This document shows, in pieces, positions 13,387 to 25,925 of a stretch of 64,000 nt of DNA. The translations under genes and the position numbers were made by a program. Below the pieces are notes generated by a model. That model worked only from the letters and a program-made list of their open reading frames with translations, did no database searches and was not told the DNA's origin. Numbering within the stretch: the first letter of the stretch is position 1; each line of letters starts with the position of its first letter. The stretch lies in the NCBI GenBank assembly GCA_028095005.1, contig CM051463.1, positions 2,340,295 through 2,404,294 of the forward strand, written 5' to 3'. The DNA comes from Rhynchospora pubera (taxonomy: Eukaryota > Streptophyta > Magnoliopsida > Poales > Cyperaceae).

Positions 13387-16300
13387 ATGCAAGTGGCTGG
13401 AGAAAAAGCAACCAAATCAATCGAGTGAATGGAGGCAGAGGATGCCTGACCTTGCAAAGAGGCTGGAGGAGTCAACATTCAAAGAGTCCCTTAACAAAGT
13501 AAATTTATTCCTTTGTGGCTTTGTCCCTCCATACAATTGATTATGTTGTACTGTTTTTTCCTAAACTTTGTTTCATGAGCAGGAAGACTACATAACCAAA
13601 TTTCAAAGTGGGATTGAGATGACCATGGAAATATGCTGAGTCAATTGAGGCAGAACTACTTACGACAACAGCAATTACTTCAGCAACAGGTGCAGCAGCA
13701 GAACCATCAACAAACTATGGTGCATCTGGTATCATAACATACAGTCTAATTCCTCTGCATCTGGTATGATGATACCAACTCCTGATATAACCCAGAACCA
13801 GACTGGAACCATGGGAATATCATCAGCAACAGAGAGCAATCAGGGAACTAATTCATCTAGCACGCCTGCTGGTATGATCATGGATAGTTAAAATTCCTTT
13901 TGGACTCATTATTGAGGTTTCTTTTCATTCCTCCACATGGTTGGCAATAGCCTTCCATTTCTTAAATGAACCAATAACATTTTACATGTGAAATGGAAAT
14001 GGCAATGCAGGTTCCACAACTTCAACAAAGAAAATTTATATTATGTACAGTGAAGGAATAAGGATAGTGCAAACTATTGGCCAATCATAGGCATAGAATT
14101 TCTTCACATTTATGTTTGTAATTATCTACATGGCATAACTTTGACTATAAACTAAATTTGACTTTTGATATGTTAAATCATGACAAACCAGATCCGTTTC
14201 TTCTCTGTGATATTACTGAGGTACCACATTGTTTTCTTTTTAGGTACCATGTCCAATGGATACGAACTCTCACATGAGAAAATGTCTATAAATCAGCTGG
14301 GAAGCACTTCAATGTCTGCGTCTATAGGTGTTCAACGCCAGGTTACACCGCAACTGATACCGACCCCTGGATTTAACACCACCAATAGTACACAAGTAAC
14401 CCAACAGACCATGCCTATGAACTCTGACTACAATAATCCATCTGGGATTCTAGGTGCAGACTCTGCTATGCTTCCAGTTATGCAGCAACCCGAGAAGCAA
14501 CAACAATACAACAATCTCAGTGGACAAATGGGGTCCAGCATGCAGTCAGTTCCTATGAACCAGAAGCATCCTTCACAAGGGTTTGGAGATGGCATGGTGA
14601 ATAATATCAATGGATCAGGGTTGCTTGGCAATAATATGCAACTGATGAATGGACTAGGTGTGCCAGAAGGGCACATGGGCATCGGTGGCACATTTGGGAA
14701 CTCAACAAAGCCCCTCCAGCAGAATTTCTCTTCACAGCAGCTCCAACAAAGAATGCCAAGTATGTAAATCTTGTTGCCATGTTCATTTGATTTGATTAAA
14801 TAGTTGGTAGCTGTAGCTCTTAACGACTCAAACTAGCAGGTGATAGGTGGGTAACTCTTAGTCAAATTGCTATATGTATGTGATGAACTTCTAGTTACCC
14901 TAAAAAATGTGTACATTGAACAATTGGAATATATTCTATGGTTACTATTTTATGAAGTTGTTGATATAGTGTAATATCCTTGGAGCATTTATTTCATTTT
15001 TCTTTTAATTCATTAGAAAAGAAAAAAGAAAATGTTTCACTTCATATTCTTATTTTCTTTTTTGAATCATCATTGCTTCAACAAGGAGTTTCTATGATGG
15101 GTGACAACACTATTACGAAACAAGTGGATATGACCATGTCAAATTCTGGGAACTTCAACGCTGTAGGCCCATCCAACGTGTCCTCAGCAAGTAATTTAAA
15201 CAAGATCTTAGCTGTTGCACCGTCCCTTCAATCAAAACCCAGGCCTAACATGCTCTCATTCAATCACCAATCAGGCATCCAGCAGATTCAACAAGTTATC
15301 CAACAACCAATTGTGAAATCTGAGTCGTTCACCCTCCCTGAAAAGTTTAACTTCCAGCCATATGCACAGACGAGCAGCCAGCTGAACAGCCACCTTGGTG
15401 GCAATCAACTGCACCAGAAGAGCATTCAACCACAGCATCAGCAGCCACAGCCGCCAATGATGACTAGGGGTTGGAACAATACCTTTTGTAGACAATCCTC
15501 TTTGGGTTCTATGGGCTCAATTGGTTCTTTGGCAGCCATAAATACCGAGCAGGTAATGGCTGAGAGTGCCCTGCTGACGAGTAATGAGCTAATGCTCCCT
15601 CAGGTTGCTGAATTCCAAGCGCCATTTGGTAACACTAAAGGAGGTCAGGGACAATTCTTTGGCCCAGTGGCTGGTTCCAACACCATCAGTCAGACTGTCC
15701 AGTCTGATGAATTTTCATCTCATAATGGGATTGTGAATGGCCTATCAAGAGGTGGGATCCACCAGCCAGATGCACTTCTAGGGCAACAGCAGTCTCAGTG
15801 GAGGCCAGCTCAGCAGATCCAACAGGTTAAGCCGATGCAAAGGAATAACAACCAGATGATGATTGACAATAACAACAGTAACCATAGCAATGTATTGATT
15901 GAGAAGAACGATGTGTCACAGAATGAACTTGACCAGTCTTGTCTGACAATATCATCAGAACGGGCTCATGGTCCTACTGTCAGTACTATTACAGGAATTC
16001 CCATTAAAGGATCCTCCCAACAGGACTATCAGTATATGAACCAGATTAAAATGATACTATATCTGCACCATGCGAAATCGTGTCCTGCTCTAGCTGGCCG
16101 CTGTCCCGAGAAGAATTGTATTAAAGCACAACAGCTAGTCAAACATGTTGACAACTGCTACCTGAACCCGTGCCGGGTCCACCTCTGTCTGACCACCCGC
16201 AAAACTCTTCTTCATTTTCGTAATTGCCAGGAAACAAACTGCCCGGTCTGTATCCCAGCCCGCAAATTTTTAATTATCGCCAAACAGAACTCCTTGGCAT

Positions 16301-19300
16301 CGAAGAATGGCTCAAAAAAAGGCATTAATGCGAAGGATGTCAATAATAAGATGGAGATGGAGACTGTTAGTAATGGTTTGGTCACTGTGCAGGCACCAGT
16401 TTCTTTACCGGGCCCCTTCTCTGTTCCTCTTGCTGAAAACCCTTCGCAGAAGGGTATGAATCAGTTAGACTCCTCATCAACAGTATTCTCAGGTCAGATG
16501 GATGCCGAGCCAGTTTTGATGAATGTTTCAAATGTGCGGCACCAGCCTAACCCACCACTCCAACAGCCTCTACAAAAGAGGCCAAGGATCGATACGGATA
16601 TCTCTCCTGTATCCGTAAACAATGCAAACTCATCATTTAGTGCCCGGCAGGAACCATTTCCTATCAAACAGAGTACCAGAAATATGCATGCAAAGCTGAA
16701 GATGGACGTCAAAATTGACCCTGCATTGCAAAAATTACAAATTGCCTCTACTGTGTACGACACATCATCAGTTCGGATGGGTTATGGTATGGATGGAGAT
16801 GTCGGCATGATAAGGTCTTCTCAAGCTGATGCAGGTCCTGCTAGTCCATCTAAAGTGATGGTGCACTGGGTGAAGCAGGAATCTTCATCAGTGGTTGAGA
16901 AAGAAGAGAGAAATGATAAAAATGCTGCCGATGCAAAACAAGAGGGAATGGAGGAGGATGGGGCTGCTGGTAAGTCAGGGAAACCTAAGATAAAGGGTGT
17001 TTCTATGATGGAGCTCTTTACACCGCAGCACGTTAGAGACCACATCAAAAGTCTTAGGCAATGGGTTGGTCAGGTATGTGCCTTTTCTTGTTATCTTTTT
17101 AAGAATGTAGACATGTAGTTATAAAAAATGGCCTTGAAATTAGGAGCTTCAGAACGTACTGGCCTAAAGAATTGTAAACTATTCTTCTAGATACATTGCA
17201 TGATCCTTTTTTTGTGTTGCCATTAGGGGGGGTTTTGTGTGTGGGGGTGGAGGGGTATTGTCACACTTACGAACTTGTATTGTTGCTTTTGAATCACATT
17301 GCTGCCTATCTTACTGGACTGGACAAAATAGTAAAATTGGAAAATAACTTTTAAGTGCATGTAAAACCTACCATTACTCCCAACATTAGAGAATAATTTT
17401 TACAAATGTCGCCTAGCCTGCGCTATTGCAGTGGCTAAGGCTCCAAACTCCTATGGAGAGATAATAGGTTCAAGTCCTCCATGGGGTGGGGACCATGTGT
17501 GTGGGTGTGGGTAGCCTGGGAGCGTATCCTCTACCAACTTTTTGAGGTTGGTAGAGGGCCAACGTTTGATCCGAGCCGTTAGATCTAATATCGACGGTTA
17601 AAGTTTTTCGGGCCTATCAATCTAGGTTACATGCACGGGACTCCCTTAACCATTGAGATTAGATCTAACGGTTTAGATCAAATGTTGGCCCTCTACCAAC
17701 CATTAATGGTTGGCAGAGGATGTGATTCCGGGTAGCCTAGGGGCCTTCATAAAAAAAATATAATAATAAATAAATAAAAATTGCATATGTTATTTTTATA
17801 TATTATGTGGAAATTAGAGATGTCAGATGAATTTCATTTCTTTAAGAAACATATGTATCCTTTATGATAATTTGGATAGTAACAATTTATGTGATATTGT
17901 GATTTGTGATGTAGAGCAAAGCAAAGGCTGAGAAGAACCAGGCAATCTCAATGAATGAGAACTCATGCCAACTGTGTGCTGTTGAGAAGCTCACCTTTGA
18001 GCCACCACCTATGTACTGCACCCCGTGTGGTGCTCATATAAAGCGCAATGGAATGTACTACACAATTGGTACTGGTGAGCAAAGGCACTATATTTGTATC
18101 CCATGCTTCAACGAAGCAAGAGGTGATGCCATAGATGTTGAGGGCCTTTTAATCGCCAAGAGTAGGCTCAAGAAGAAAAAGAATGACGAGGAGACGAAAG
18201 AATGGGTAGAATTCTTTGTACTTTCAAGTTAGTAGTATAGAATGCCAGATTTATACCACCATGGTATTGGGCGATAATAGCTTCTTTTGATATTTTGTTA
18301 TATCGTTTCTATTTTCTGGGTTTGTAATTGCTTTATGAATCTCTGAGGGTAGGTCTCATTGAAAGCTTCACGTGAATTAACCCCTTTTGCATCATATTAG
18401 TCCAATTGGAGAATCCAGTTCCTACCTGATATTGTAGTAAGAGCATTTGTTTCTTTCCTGTAGTTGATTTCTACTTATTTTGTGTTTGTATCCTTTGTCT
18501 GGTGTACAAGCCTTTTATGTTTCTCATGGACGGGATTAAATTTTCCAATAGCAAATCTCTTGAAGCATTCAATTCTGTTGTCTCTTTTGATCAATTACTA
18601 ACAAATGAGCTCACCTTCCCAACAGTGGGTGCAATGTGACAAGTGTGAGGCATGGCAGCACCAGATATGTGCCCTGTTCAATGGACGTAGAAATGATGGT
18701 GGGCAAGCTGAGTACACATGCCCCAAATGCTACATTGAAGAAGTAGAAACAGGTGTGCGGAAACCACTACCACAGAGTACGGTGCTTGGTGCCAAGGATC
18801 TACCGCGCACAATCTTGAGTGACCACATAGAGAATCGCCTCTTCAAACGGCTGAAGCAGGAAAGGCAGGACCGTGCTAACCATCTTGGAAAGAGCTTTGA
18901 TGAGGTGCCAGGAGCAGAGGGACTTGTTGTTAGAGTTGTCTCATCAGTTGACAAGAAATTAGAGGTGAAGCCAAGGTTCTTGGAGATATTTCAGGAAGAA
19001 AATTATCCGACTGAATTTCCCTACAAATCCAAGGTAGATGTTTTTCTTGAGGATTGGGTTTTCTTATTTTTCATTTTCTATGGAACTTTCAGGCTTTCAG
19101 CAACTAAATGTGTGTGTGTTTTTTAGGCGGTATTGTTGTTTCAAATGATTGAGGGCGTAGAGGTGTGCCTTTTCGGAATGTATGTGCAAGAGTTTGGCAC
19201 AGAATGCGCCTTTCCGAACCAACGTCGTGTTTATCTGTCTTACCTTGACTCAGTGAAGTACTTTAGGCCTGAGATCAGAACAGTAACTGGGGAGGCTCTT

Positions 19301-22300
19301 CGTACATTTGTCTATCATGAAATCCTGGTATAGTTGCTTGACTTGAGATATTAATCTTTTAATCGTAATTTCCCTATTTAACATCTGTGATGATATACAA
19401 AAATATTGATTTATGTTTGATCATATGCCTTTTCCAGATTGGGTACCTTGAATATTGCAAAAGGCATGGATTCACAAGCTGCTATATATGGGCTTGTCCC
19501 CCACTCAAAGGCGAAGACTACATCTTATATTGCCATCCTGAGATTCAAAAGACCCCTAAATCTGACAAATTACGTGAATGGTTTGTGCTATCACATAAAG
19601 TTCAAGTTCAAGTATATCACATAAAGTTCAAGTTCAAGTTGTATTCTTTGTATATGTTATTATACATATAGTTAATATTTATCCATGTCCATATACTGAA
19701 GGTACTTGTCTATGCTGAAGAAGGGGATCAGCGAGAACATTGTCGTTGACCGAACGAACCTGTATGACCACTTCTTCACACAACAGAGAGAGTCCAGGGC
19801 AAAGGTGACAGCAGCCCGGCTGCCTTATTTTGATGGTGACTACTGGCCCGGAGCTGCAGAGGACATGATCAACCAGCTGCGCCTAGAGGAGGATGATCGG
19901 AAGCAGCAGAAGAAGGGTAAGATGAAGAAAACCACTATCACCAAGCGTGCCCTTAAGGCTGCCGGCCACACTGATCTAAGTGGTAATGCCTCCAAGGATG
20001 CCATGTTGATGCAGAAGGTATCCTGCTCTTTTTTTCAAACTAATTTTTGTGTAAAAGTACCCCCCCCCCTCCCCTAGGTGTTTATCTTGTAGAAGAGTGA
20101 TATGGTAATTGTTGCAATTACTTGGCTTCTTGATTTAATTGATATAATTATTGTCTGATTGTTTTGTTTATTCCTTGTGAAGCTGGGTGAAACAATATAT
20201 CCAATGAGGGAGGACTTCATCATGGTTCATCTACAGCATCCCTGTCACCACTGTTGCATTCTTATGGTGTCTGGTACACGCTGGGTGTGCAATAGTTGCC
20301 GATATTTCAACCTTTGTGACAGGTAAGCATAAGCATAGCAGCAGTAATCATGAAAATATATGTATATATAAGCATCCTTAGGTTAAACCTTTTAGACAAC
20401 AGGATGTTCCCATCGTTCTGATCTACTTGTGCATTTGTTTATATGTTGTTATGAATAAATAATCTTCTCCTTTCTTGATAGCTGTCATAATGCGGAGCAA
20501 ATGCGTGAGGACAGGGAAAGGCATCCAACCAATAGCAGGGAGAAACATGTTTTCAGACCAGTGAGTTTCCTCTTTTCTCAGGCTCTCTTTCTTAATTTTT
20601 TTATAGTTAAAATTAAATTATTTAAATAGACATTGTTCTTTAAATATAAAATTAGTAGACTTTGATTTTTAAAATTGTTTTAAATTTTTTTTTTGAGGGC
20701 CGACTGGCAAAGGGCCAGGGGCAAATTTTATTATAAGAAAAGAAAAGTATTTATAACAAAGGAGAAGTAATTCTTCTAAAATTAAAGAAGGAAAAAAGAA
20801 AGAAAAGCACTACTACTGAAGTACATGAGCAAAGAAAGTTTGCCATTGCTTTGTCTTAGACAGAATGTCATAGACTAAATTTTGAATGGAAGCCTGGTGG
20901 TTACCGAAGATGATCAAACATCGGTGTTTCCTGATCATCCAGAAAGTTGCGGCCCATAACGTAGTCCAGAGCCTAAATTGTTTAAAATTTTTATGCTGTG
21001 TTTGGGTAAACATATAGTGATTATTGTTGCAACTTATAGATCCTGACTATGTGGTGCTTTTCTTTCAGGTGGAGATAAATGGTGTCCCAACTGACATAAA
21101 GGACAAAGATGTTATCCTCGAGAGTGAGTTCTTTGATACGCGGCAAGCATTCCTTTCGCTATGCCAGGGCAACCACTATCAGTATGACACTCTCCGGCGC
21201 GCAAAACACTCCTCGATGATGGTGCTCTACCATCTTCACAACCCTACAGCACCAGCCTTTGTGACCACATGCAATGTTTGTGCCCATGACATAGAGACTG
21301 GCAAGGGCTGGCGCTGTGAGGTCTGCCCCGACATTGATGTATGCAATTCATGTTACCAGAAAGAGGGGGTTGTTAATCATCCCCACAAGTTGACAAACCA
21401 TCCCTCAAATGCTGACAGGGATGCACAGAATAAGGAGGCTCGACAGAAGCGGGTTATACAGGTAAACTATTTTTTTGGCGTTCAAATCTTTTTCCGGGAG
21501 CTCTTTTATCACACATAGCACCATTGATTATTTGGATGCTATTCTTGACCTACTGTAAAGTTGGTAGGATGTTTTCGGGCCTTGGATTAAATATTGATGT
21601 ATAAGAAATAAGAACTGTCATTCTAAATATGCTTGCCTAGTGGAATGTGAGTATATAAAATACAAAAATTTTGCAGCCGACCAATTGTATTTACGTATGG
21701 GCTTTTATGTCAAATAAGTTAGGCTGTTCTTCAAAACTATGAATGGCTGTGATTGATTTGAGCAAAAACAGGGCTCAAACCAGGCTGAAAATACTGTTCC
21801 ATGAAAGGAAGTCCCAGAAAAATATTTATGTAAGAGATGCAAAATGAAGATCTTTCTGATAATTTCCATACAATAACCGGTTGTATCATACCTTATTAGT
21901 TTAAAGAAATAGCAAAATAAATTGCCTAAATTGTACATTTATGTTACTCTCAATGCAGCTGAGAAAAATGTTGGACCTGCTGGTACACGCCTCACAGTGC
22001 CGGTCCCCACACTGTCAATATCCGAACTGCCGCAAGGTAAAGGGGCTGTTTCGCCATGGGATGCAGTGCCGAGTCCGGACCTCTGGAGGTTGTTCTCTCT
22101 GCAAGAGGATGTGGTGCATTCTTCAACTCCATGCCCGTGCTTGCAAGGAGACTGAGTGCACTGTACCACGATGCAAGTGAGTGAAATGAGTTTTGCTGTT
22201 TTTATTTGATTCTGTCACATGAATTTTGCCCAATATGCTTCCTTAAACATTTCAACCGAAAGGTTTACATGCCAAAATATGCTTGCTCATGTTTAAACAA

Positions 22301-23325
22301 TTGATCTAAGTTACTTAAAACTATTTACATATCAAAATCTCATGGGAAACCAGGTTTTACTATATTTAGAATCATTTTACTATTTTTTCATGTTTTTTAA
22401 AGATTGTGCTTTTTGGTATGAAAATATTTTTTTATTTACTATTTTGGGGCCATCTTTGAAAAAAAAAAAGAACAGTAACTTGGGTTCTTGTGAAATGTTT
22501 GATGTGTAGATCAAATTGAGCAAGTTGGATCAACCATTGCACACAAAAAAATAATAAATCTATTTTTTTGGACAGCAAGCATTTTGGTTGAAATGCCTAT
22601 GGAAGCACATTACAACTACTGTTATATATATCACAAAGTTTTGTTTCACAAATGGTGTTTGCTTTGCTCTGGTCATTTAGGGAGTGGTTCTTACTTCTTA
22701 GTATGAGGCATTGCTAATAGGGAGCGTAGAAGTTTTAAAATACTTTAGAAAGTTGGTCATGTTTTGATTTTTCTCTCTTGTCCCAAAGTTATTATGGGTA
22801 TACTAGTGGTCTAGTACCTTCTTAACCATTCTCTGAAGACAAATAAACAAGGAAGAGAGAGATGGAAAGGTAATCAGGCTCTCTCAAAAATAATAAAAAG
22901 GAGAGATTAGATAGTTGTCAACCTTCGTGCAACCTTGTTCAACTTGTAGAAAAAATACATACACACAGTAAAATGGTAAGTGATTGCACACCTACAATGC
23001 ATTAAAAATTTTTTTGTAGAGGATATATTCAAGGAAACAAGATAAAAAGCACTGAAAATGGAAATAATTGTGAGCAAGTAGTGGCTATTTGAAAATATGA
23101 TTTGTTTTCATATTTATAGTCCTGTGACCTTGTTTAACTTGATTTGTAGGGGTACAATAATCTTATGACTGGAAGTTATCTTTGATCATCTTGTGATTTC
23201 AATACAGGGACTTAAAGGAACACCTGAGGCGGCTTCAGCAACAGTCTGAGTCGAGGCGTCGGGCTGCTGTAAATGAAATGATGAGGCAGCGTGCTGCAGA
23301 AGTTTCTGGAATCAATGACCAGTAA
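13387..23325 (+). CDS. HAC1-like: CBP/p300-type histone acetyltransferase, HAC family
   Basis: Nuclear lysine acetyltransferase and transcription coactivator. Exons: 13387-13498, 13583-13871, 14244-14759, about 15086-17073, 17915-18205, 18626-19033, 19127-19327, 19438-19580, 19702-20017, 20183-20322, 20482-20560, 21069-21461, 21959-22176 and 23208-23325. From ATG 14249 the frame is open for 1601 aa; ATG 13766 would add 37. Domains (numbered from 14249): Gln/Asn/Met-rich N-terminus; TAZ-type zinc finger about 487-565 (HHAKSCPALAGRCPEKNC); PHD-like region about 846-955 (WVQCDKCEAWQHQICALF); CBP-type HAT about 970-1290 (RRVYLSYLDSVKYFRP, YILYCHPEIQKTPKSDKLREWY); ZZ fingers about 1300-1345 and 1425-1475; second TAZ about 1490-1575. 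The two 5' exons encode a recognisable HAC stretch (DLAKRLEESTFKESLNKEDY), but their frame is broken near 13633 and again near 13735, so the true start is uncertain. Confidence 0.95.
17411..17785 (+). mobile_element. tRNA-derived SINE, interrupted by a MITE, in HAC intron
   Basis: It has a polymerase III B box GGTTCAAGTCC (17468-17478) preceded by a tRNA-like A-box region (TAGCCTGCGC...GCAGTGGCTAAGG). The body continues after the inserted MITE with AGGGGCCTTCAT and ends in an A-rich tail (AAAAAAAATATAATAATAAATAAATAAA region). The interruption at 17518-17729 copied 9 bp of the SINE as its target duplication, so the SINE is the older insertion. SINE end coordinates are approximate. Confidence 0.75.
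17518..17729. mobile_element. Mutator-like MITE with 9-bp target duplication
   Basis: A 212-bp element with long terminal inverted repeats of about 70 bp. Left end: GGGAGCGTATCCTCTACCAA. Right end inverted: GGAATCACATCCTCTGCCAA. Both arms then continue through GGTAGAGGGCCAAC and CCGTTAGATCTAAT. It is flanked by a perfect 9-bp GGGTAGCCT at 17509-17517 and 17730-17738. A 9-bp duplication with long inverted repeats fits Mutator-like elements. Confidence 0.88.
20690..20975 (-). mobile_element. LINE 3' fragment (antisense) in HAC intron
   Basis: The minus strand encodes LWTTLWAATFWMIRKHR, resembling the Trp-rich C-terminus of plant LINE ORF2. It then runs to a 3' end reading TGCCAGTCGGCCCTCAAAA followed by A's. 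It is a truncated dead copy inserted opposite to HAC transcription. Confidence 0.65.
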
Positions 23326-25133
23326 ACACAACAATGTATGTACATATTTATACCTCCCTTCCTATTCCTTGTAGAAGATTACTGAAGCGATTCTGTCTCA
23401 TACTGAAGTTCTAACTAGATCCATTGCAGTGGAAGCTTATATAGGCCTTGACCGTGACATACACCAGTTGTAGTCAGTCTTTTATTTTATCTCATGTACC
23501 ATTTTATACTCTGTTTTATGCAGTAGCTGTACTGTATAGGTTGTGCTTATAGATATCTCTGGAAAGTAGAAATCAGGGAGATATTATTTTGTTTGTCATT
23601 ATTAATTCTCCTTTTGTGTTTTGTTTATTTACCAATGTAATGTTTAGGGAACAGTAGGAACGATGAGAACAGCACCTCTCCCTTATGTAGGTTGGTCCAT
23701 TTTTTTAGAATAAGTAATAAGGAATAATAATCATAGTGTGATTGCTCTAGTTATAATGACGCAAAAAGTAGAATAGTTTTAAGTACCTTTTATTTTATTT
23801 TTTCCCCTTATTGTACTACAGCAAATTAACAATGGTTTTGAATCTTCCCCATCCAGTTTGATTATTTTTATTTCATTGTATCTATATCTATCAAACCTAA
23901 GATAAGATTTAGTGGAATTTGAAGTTAAAGTTACAAGTTTTCTGCGTTTCTTTTAAAACTATATATTAAGTGGACACTTTTTCAGGATCAAACTTGATTC
24001 GGAATTCAAATCAACTATATTTTACTGTTTTGTTGAGCTAGAATGAACTTTCAAGTTGCTATGATTTATCCTTTCAATTTTTTTTTTTTTGGCATCATAA
24101 GTTTAAAATAAAATATAATTCTAGCCGTACACCCAATCTAGGGGAATTTACTGATAGTAATAAAATGCATGTTATAATTTACAAAGCATGACAAATTAAG
24201 TACTAATATATATACATTTAAGGCCGGAGCCAGGAAATCATAAATTGTCGCAATCAAAATATTTAAATTTAAACTTCACAAGGCGAAATAAAATCGTTAA
24301 TGTTCATATTATTTCGTAAACAGTGTTTGCATGTACAAAATTTATAAGCTTCCAAATTCAATATTTAATAGGTTAAGTGACCAATAGATTAAAACACTAT
24401 ATTATGTATTACAATTTACAATTTATTTGATATATGTTTATTTTTCGCTCTTATGTTCAAAATTAATTAAAACTTCTATATTACCGATCATTTGCGAAGG
24501 TCAAAGATCAATTTTTTTTTACACATTAACTAATTAAATGAGTTTAACCCAATTATGACACTTAAATCCTGAAAAGATGTGTGTATTTTTCTTTTATTTT
24601 AACTAACAGCCACATTTTGCAAATGCTCAAATTGCATATTTATCGAAGCACGCCAAACATCCTTTCCATTTTTAACCATAAACAAAATAAAAATAATCCC
24701 TTTGTAAGAATCGTGACGTTATCTAGGGTTAGGAAAAACTGATGAGTTCTACAATCCGTGCGGAGCATAAATTCACCTTATTAGTCAAGCTTTAGGCACT
24801 GGTTGGTAATTTCTCTTTATATGCTTCAATCTAAATTTTTTATTTAGCCCAAATAATACATAACTTCTATGATTACAAGCATTGTATTTGGTGAGTCAAT
24901 AACATCAATTATTTGTTCTTTTTCGTCTTTTGAAAGTAGTATTTTCAGATTATTTATAACTCAACATAAAAAAGAATATATATTATAACATGCTAGTAGA
25001 ATATAAATCTGAGTCAGCACGCAATTACTCATAATGAGATGCAATCCATGGAGAAATAAACCTGGAAATCATGATGCATACTCTATTTCCCATTTTTGAA
25101 TATGGACTTTTATAAATTGTTTTTGTTGCACAG
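23326..25133. other. HAC 3' UTR and spacer
   Basis: It contains the HAC 3' UTR (to about 23.7 kb), AT-rich spacer, then the second copy of the duplicated leader-like segment. It begins near GGCCGGAGCCAGGAAAT (24224), which resembles a degenerate hAT terminus of the CAGGGCCGGA type. No other coding region is evident. Confidence 0.6.
24256..24967 (+). repeat. Duplicated 0.72-kb segment, copy 2 (upstream of F-box pseudogene)
   Basis: Collinear with 12388-13112 and in the same orientation, about 11.9 kb downstream. It ends about 165 bp before the splice acceptor of the F-box reading frame, so it occupies the same relative position (leader and first intron) that copy 1 occupies in front of the HAC gene. 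Confidence 0.85.
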
Positions 25134-25925
25134 ACATTCAAATGCCGAAAGAAAGAAAGGCTAAATCCTGACATGCTCCGCATCATTAGTAGGAAGCTAT
25201 GCGACATCGGGAGCTTCATTTCGTTCCGTGCTGTCTGCAAGAGGTGGCGCTCCACCACTGATCTCTCCGACTGCCCTCGACAGTTTCCTTGCCTCATTGA
25301 CAGCCGGCACCATCCAGACACCACTCTTCGAGTGTATTCCCCTACCTCTCGCAGAACTCACACCTTCAAAATCCCAAGAGCTTTATGGTATGAACCGTCC
25401 GGCGGAGAGGTGTTGATTCAATCCAACTCTGGTATGGGTCTCTTTTATCTGAATCCTCTCACAGGAGTTAAGGCAGCCTTTCCTGTTGGGGTGCCATCGC
25501 TCAATTTTGTTGGTACTCAGACCAACTCGAGAATTGATGAGTTTGTGGTGGTCACTGAACAGTGTTATGATGTTTTGTATTTTAAGATATCAGATACGGA
25601 TGGCTAGACAAAGAAGAAATTTCATTATTTGAAAGCCAATGCTTACCATGACCACAAGTTATTCCTCTTGGAGGTAACAAACTCTGTTCCTCCCTTGTTC
25701 AACCCCTACATGGTAACGGTTATCAACAAAACCAATGGAGCCGAATTGCCATCAATACCTTTTCTTAAACCCTTGTATTACCCTTTGATGTACCTGACTG
25801 CTACCACTGATAGTTTGTTGGCCATTACCGGCATCATACCATCACATTTCGAGGACCTGAGGATGTCCCAATTTGAGGTGCACCAGCTTGAAAATTATCC
25901 CCAAATCCGCATTGGACCAAGCTGA
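25134..25925 (+). pseudogene. F-box (DUF295-like) protein, disrupted by an in-frame stop
   Basis: An open frame follows an AG acceptor at 25133: LNPDMLRIISRKLC...SFRAVCKRWRS is a recognisable F-box (SKP1-binding) motif. It is followed by a region typical of plant F-box/DUF295 proteins (FKIPRALWYEPSGGEVLIQS, LNPLTGVKAAFPVG). The frame stops at TAG 25605-25607 (after KISDTDG), yet the same frame stays open immediately afterwards to 25925 and still looks like the C-terminal half (KKKFHYLKANAYHDHKLFLLEV...). A TGG-to-TAG change would explain this. There is no convincing ATG before 25173, so translation may need a 5' exon. It could be a recent pseudogene or a truncated F-box protein. Confidence 0.8.

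Noticed and set aside
17400..17520. A functional tRNA gene
   Set aside because: The B box is present, but no cloverleaf can be formed and an A-rich tail follows; a SINE explains it.
12388..24967. The direct repeats flanking HAC as LTRs of a retrotransposon that captured HAC
   Set aside because: No primer-binding site, polypurine tract, TG...CA ends, 5-bp target duplication or gag/pol sequence, and HAC retains its introns.
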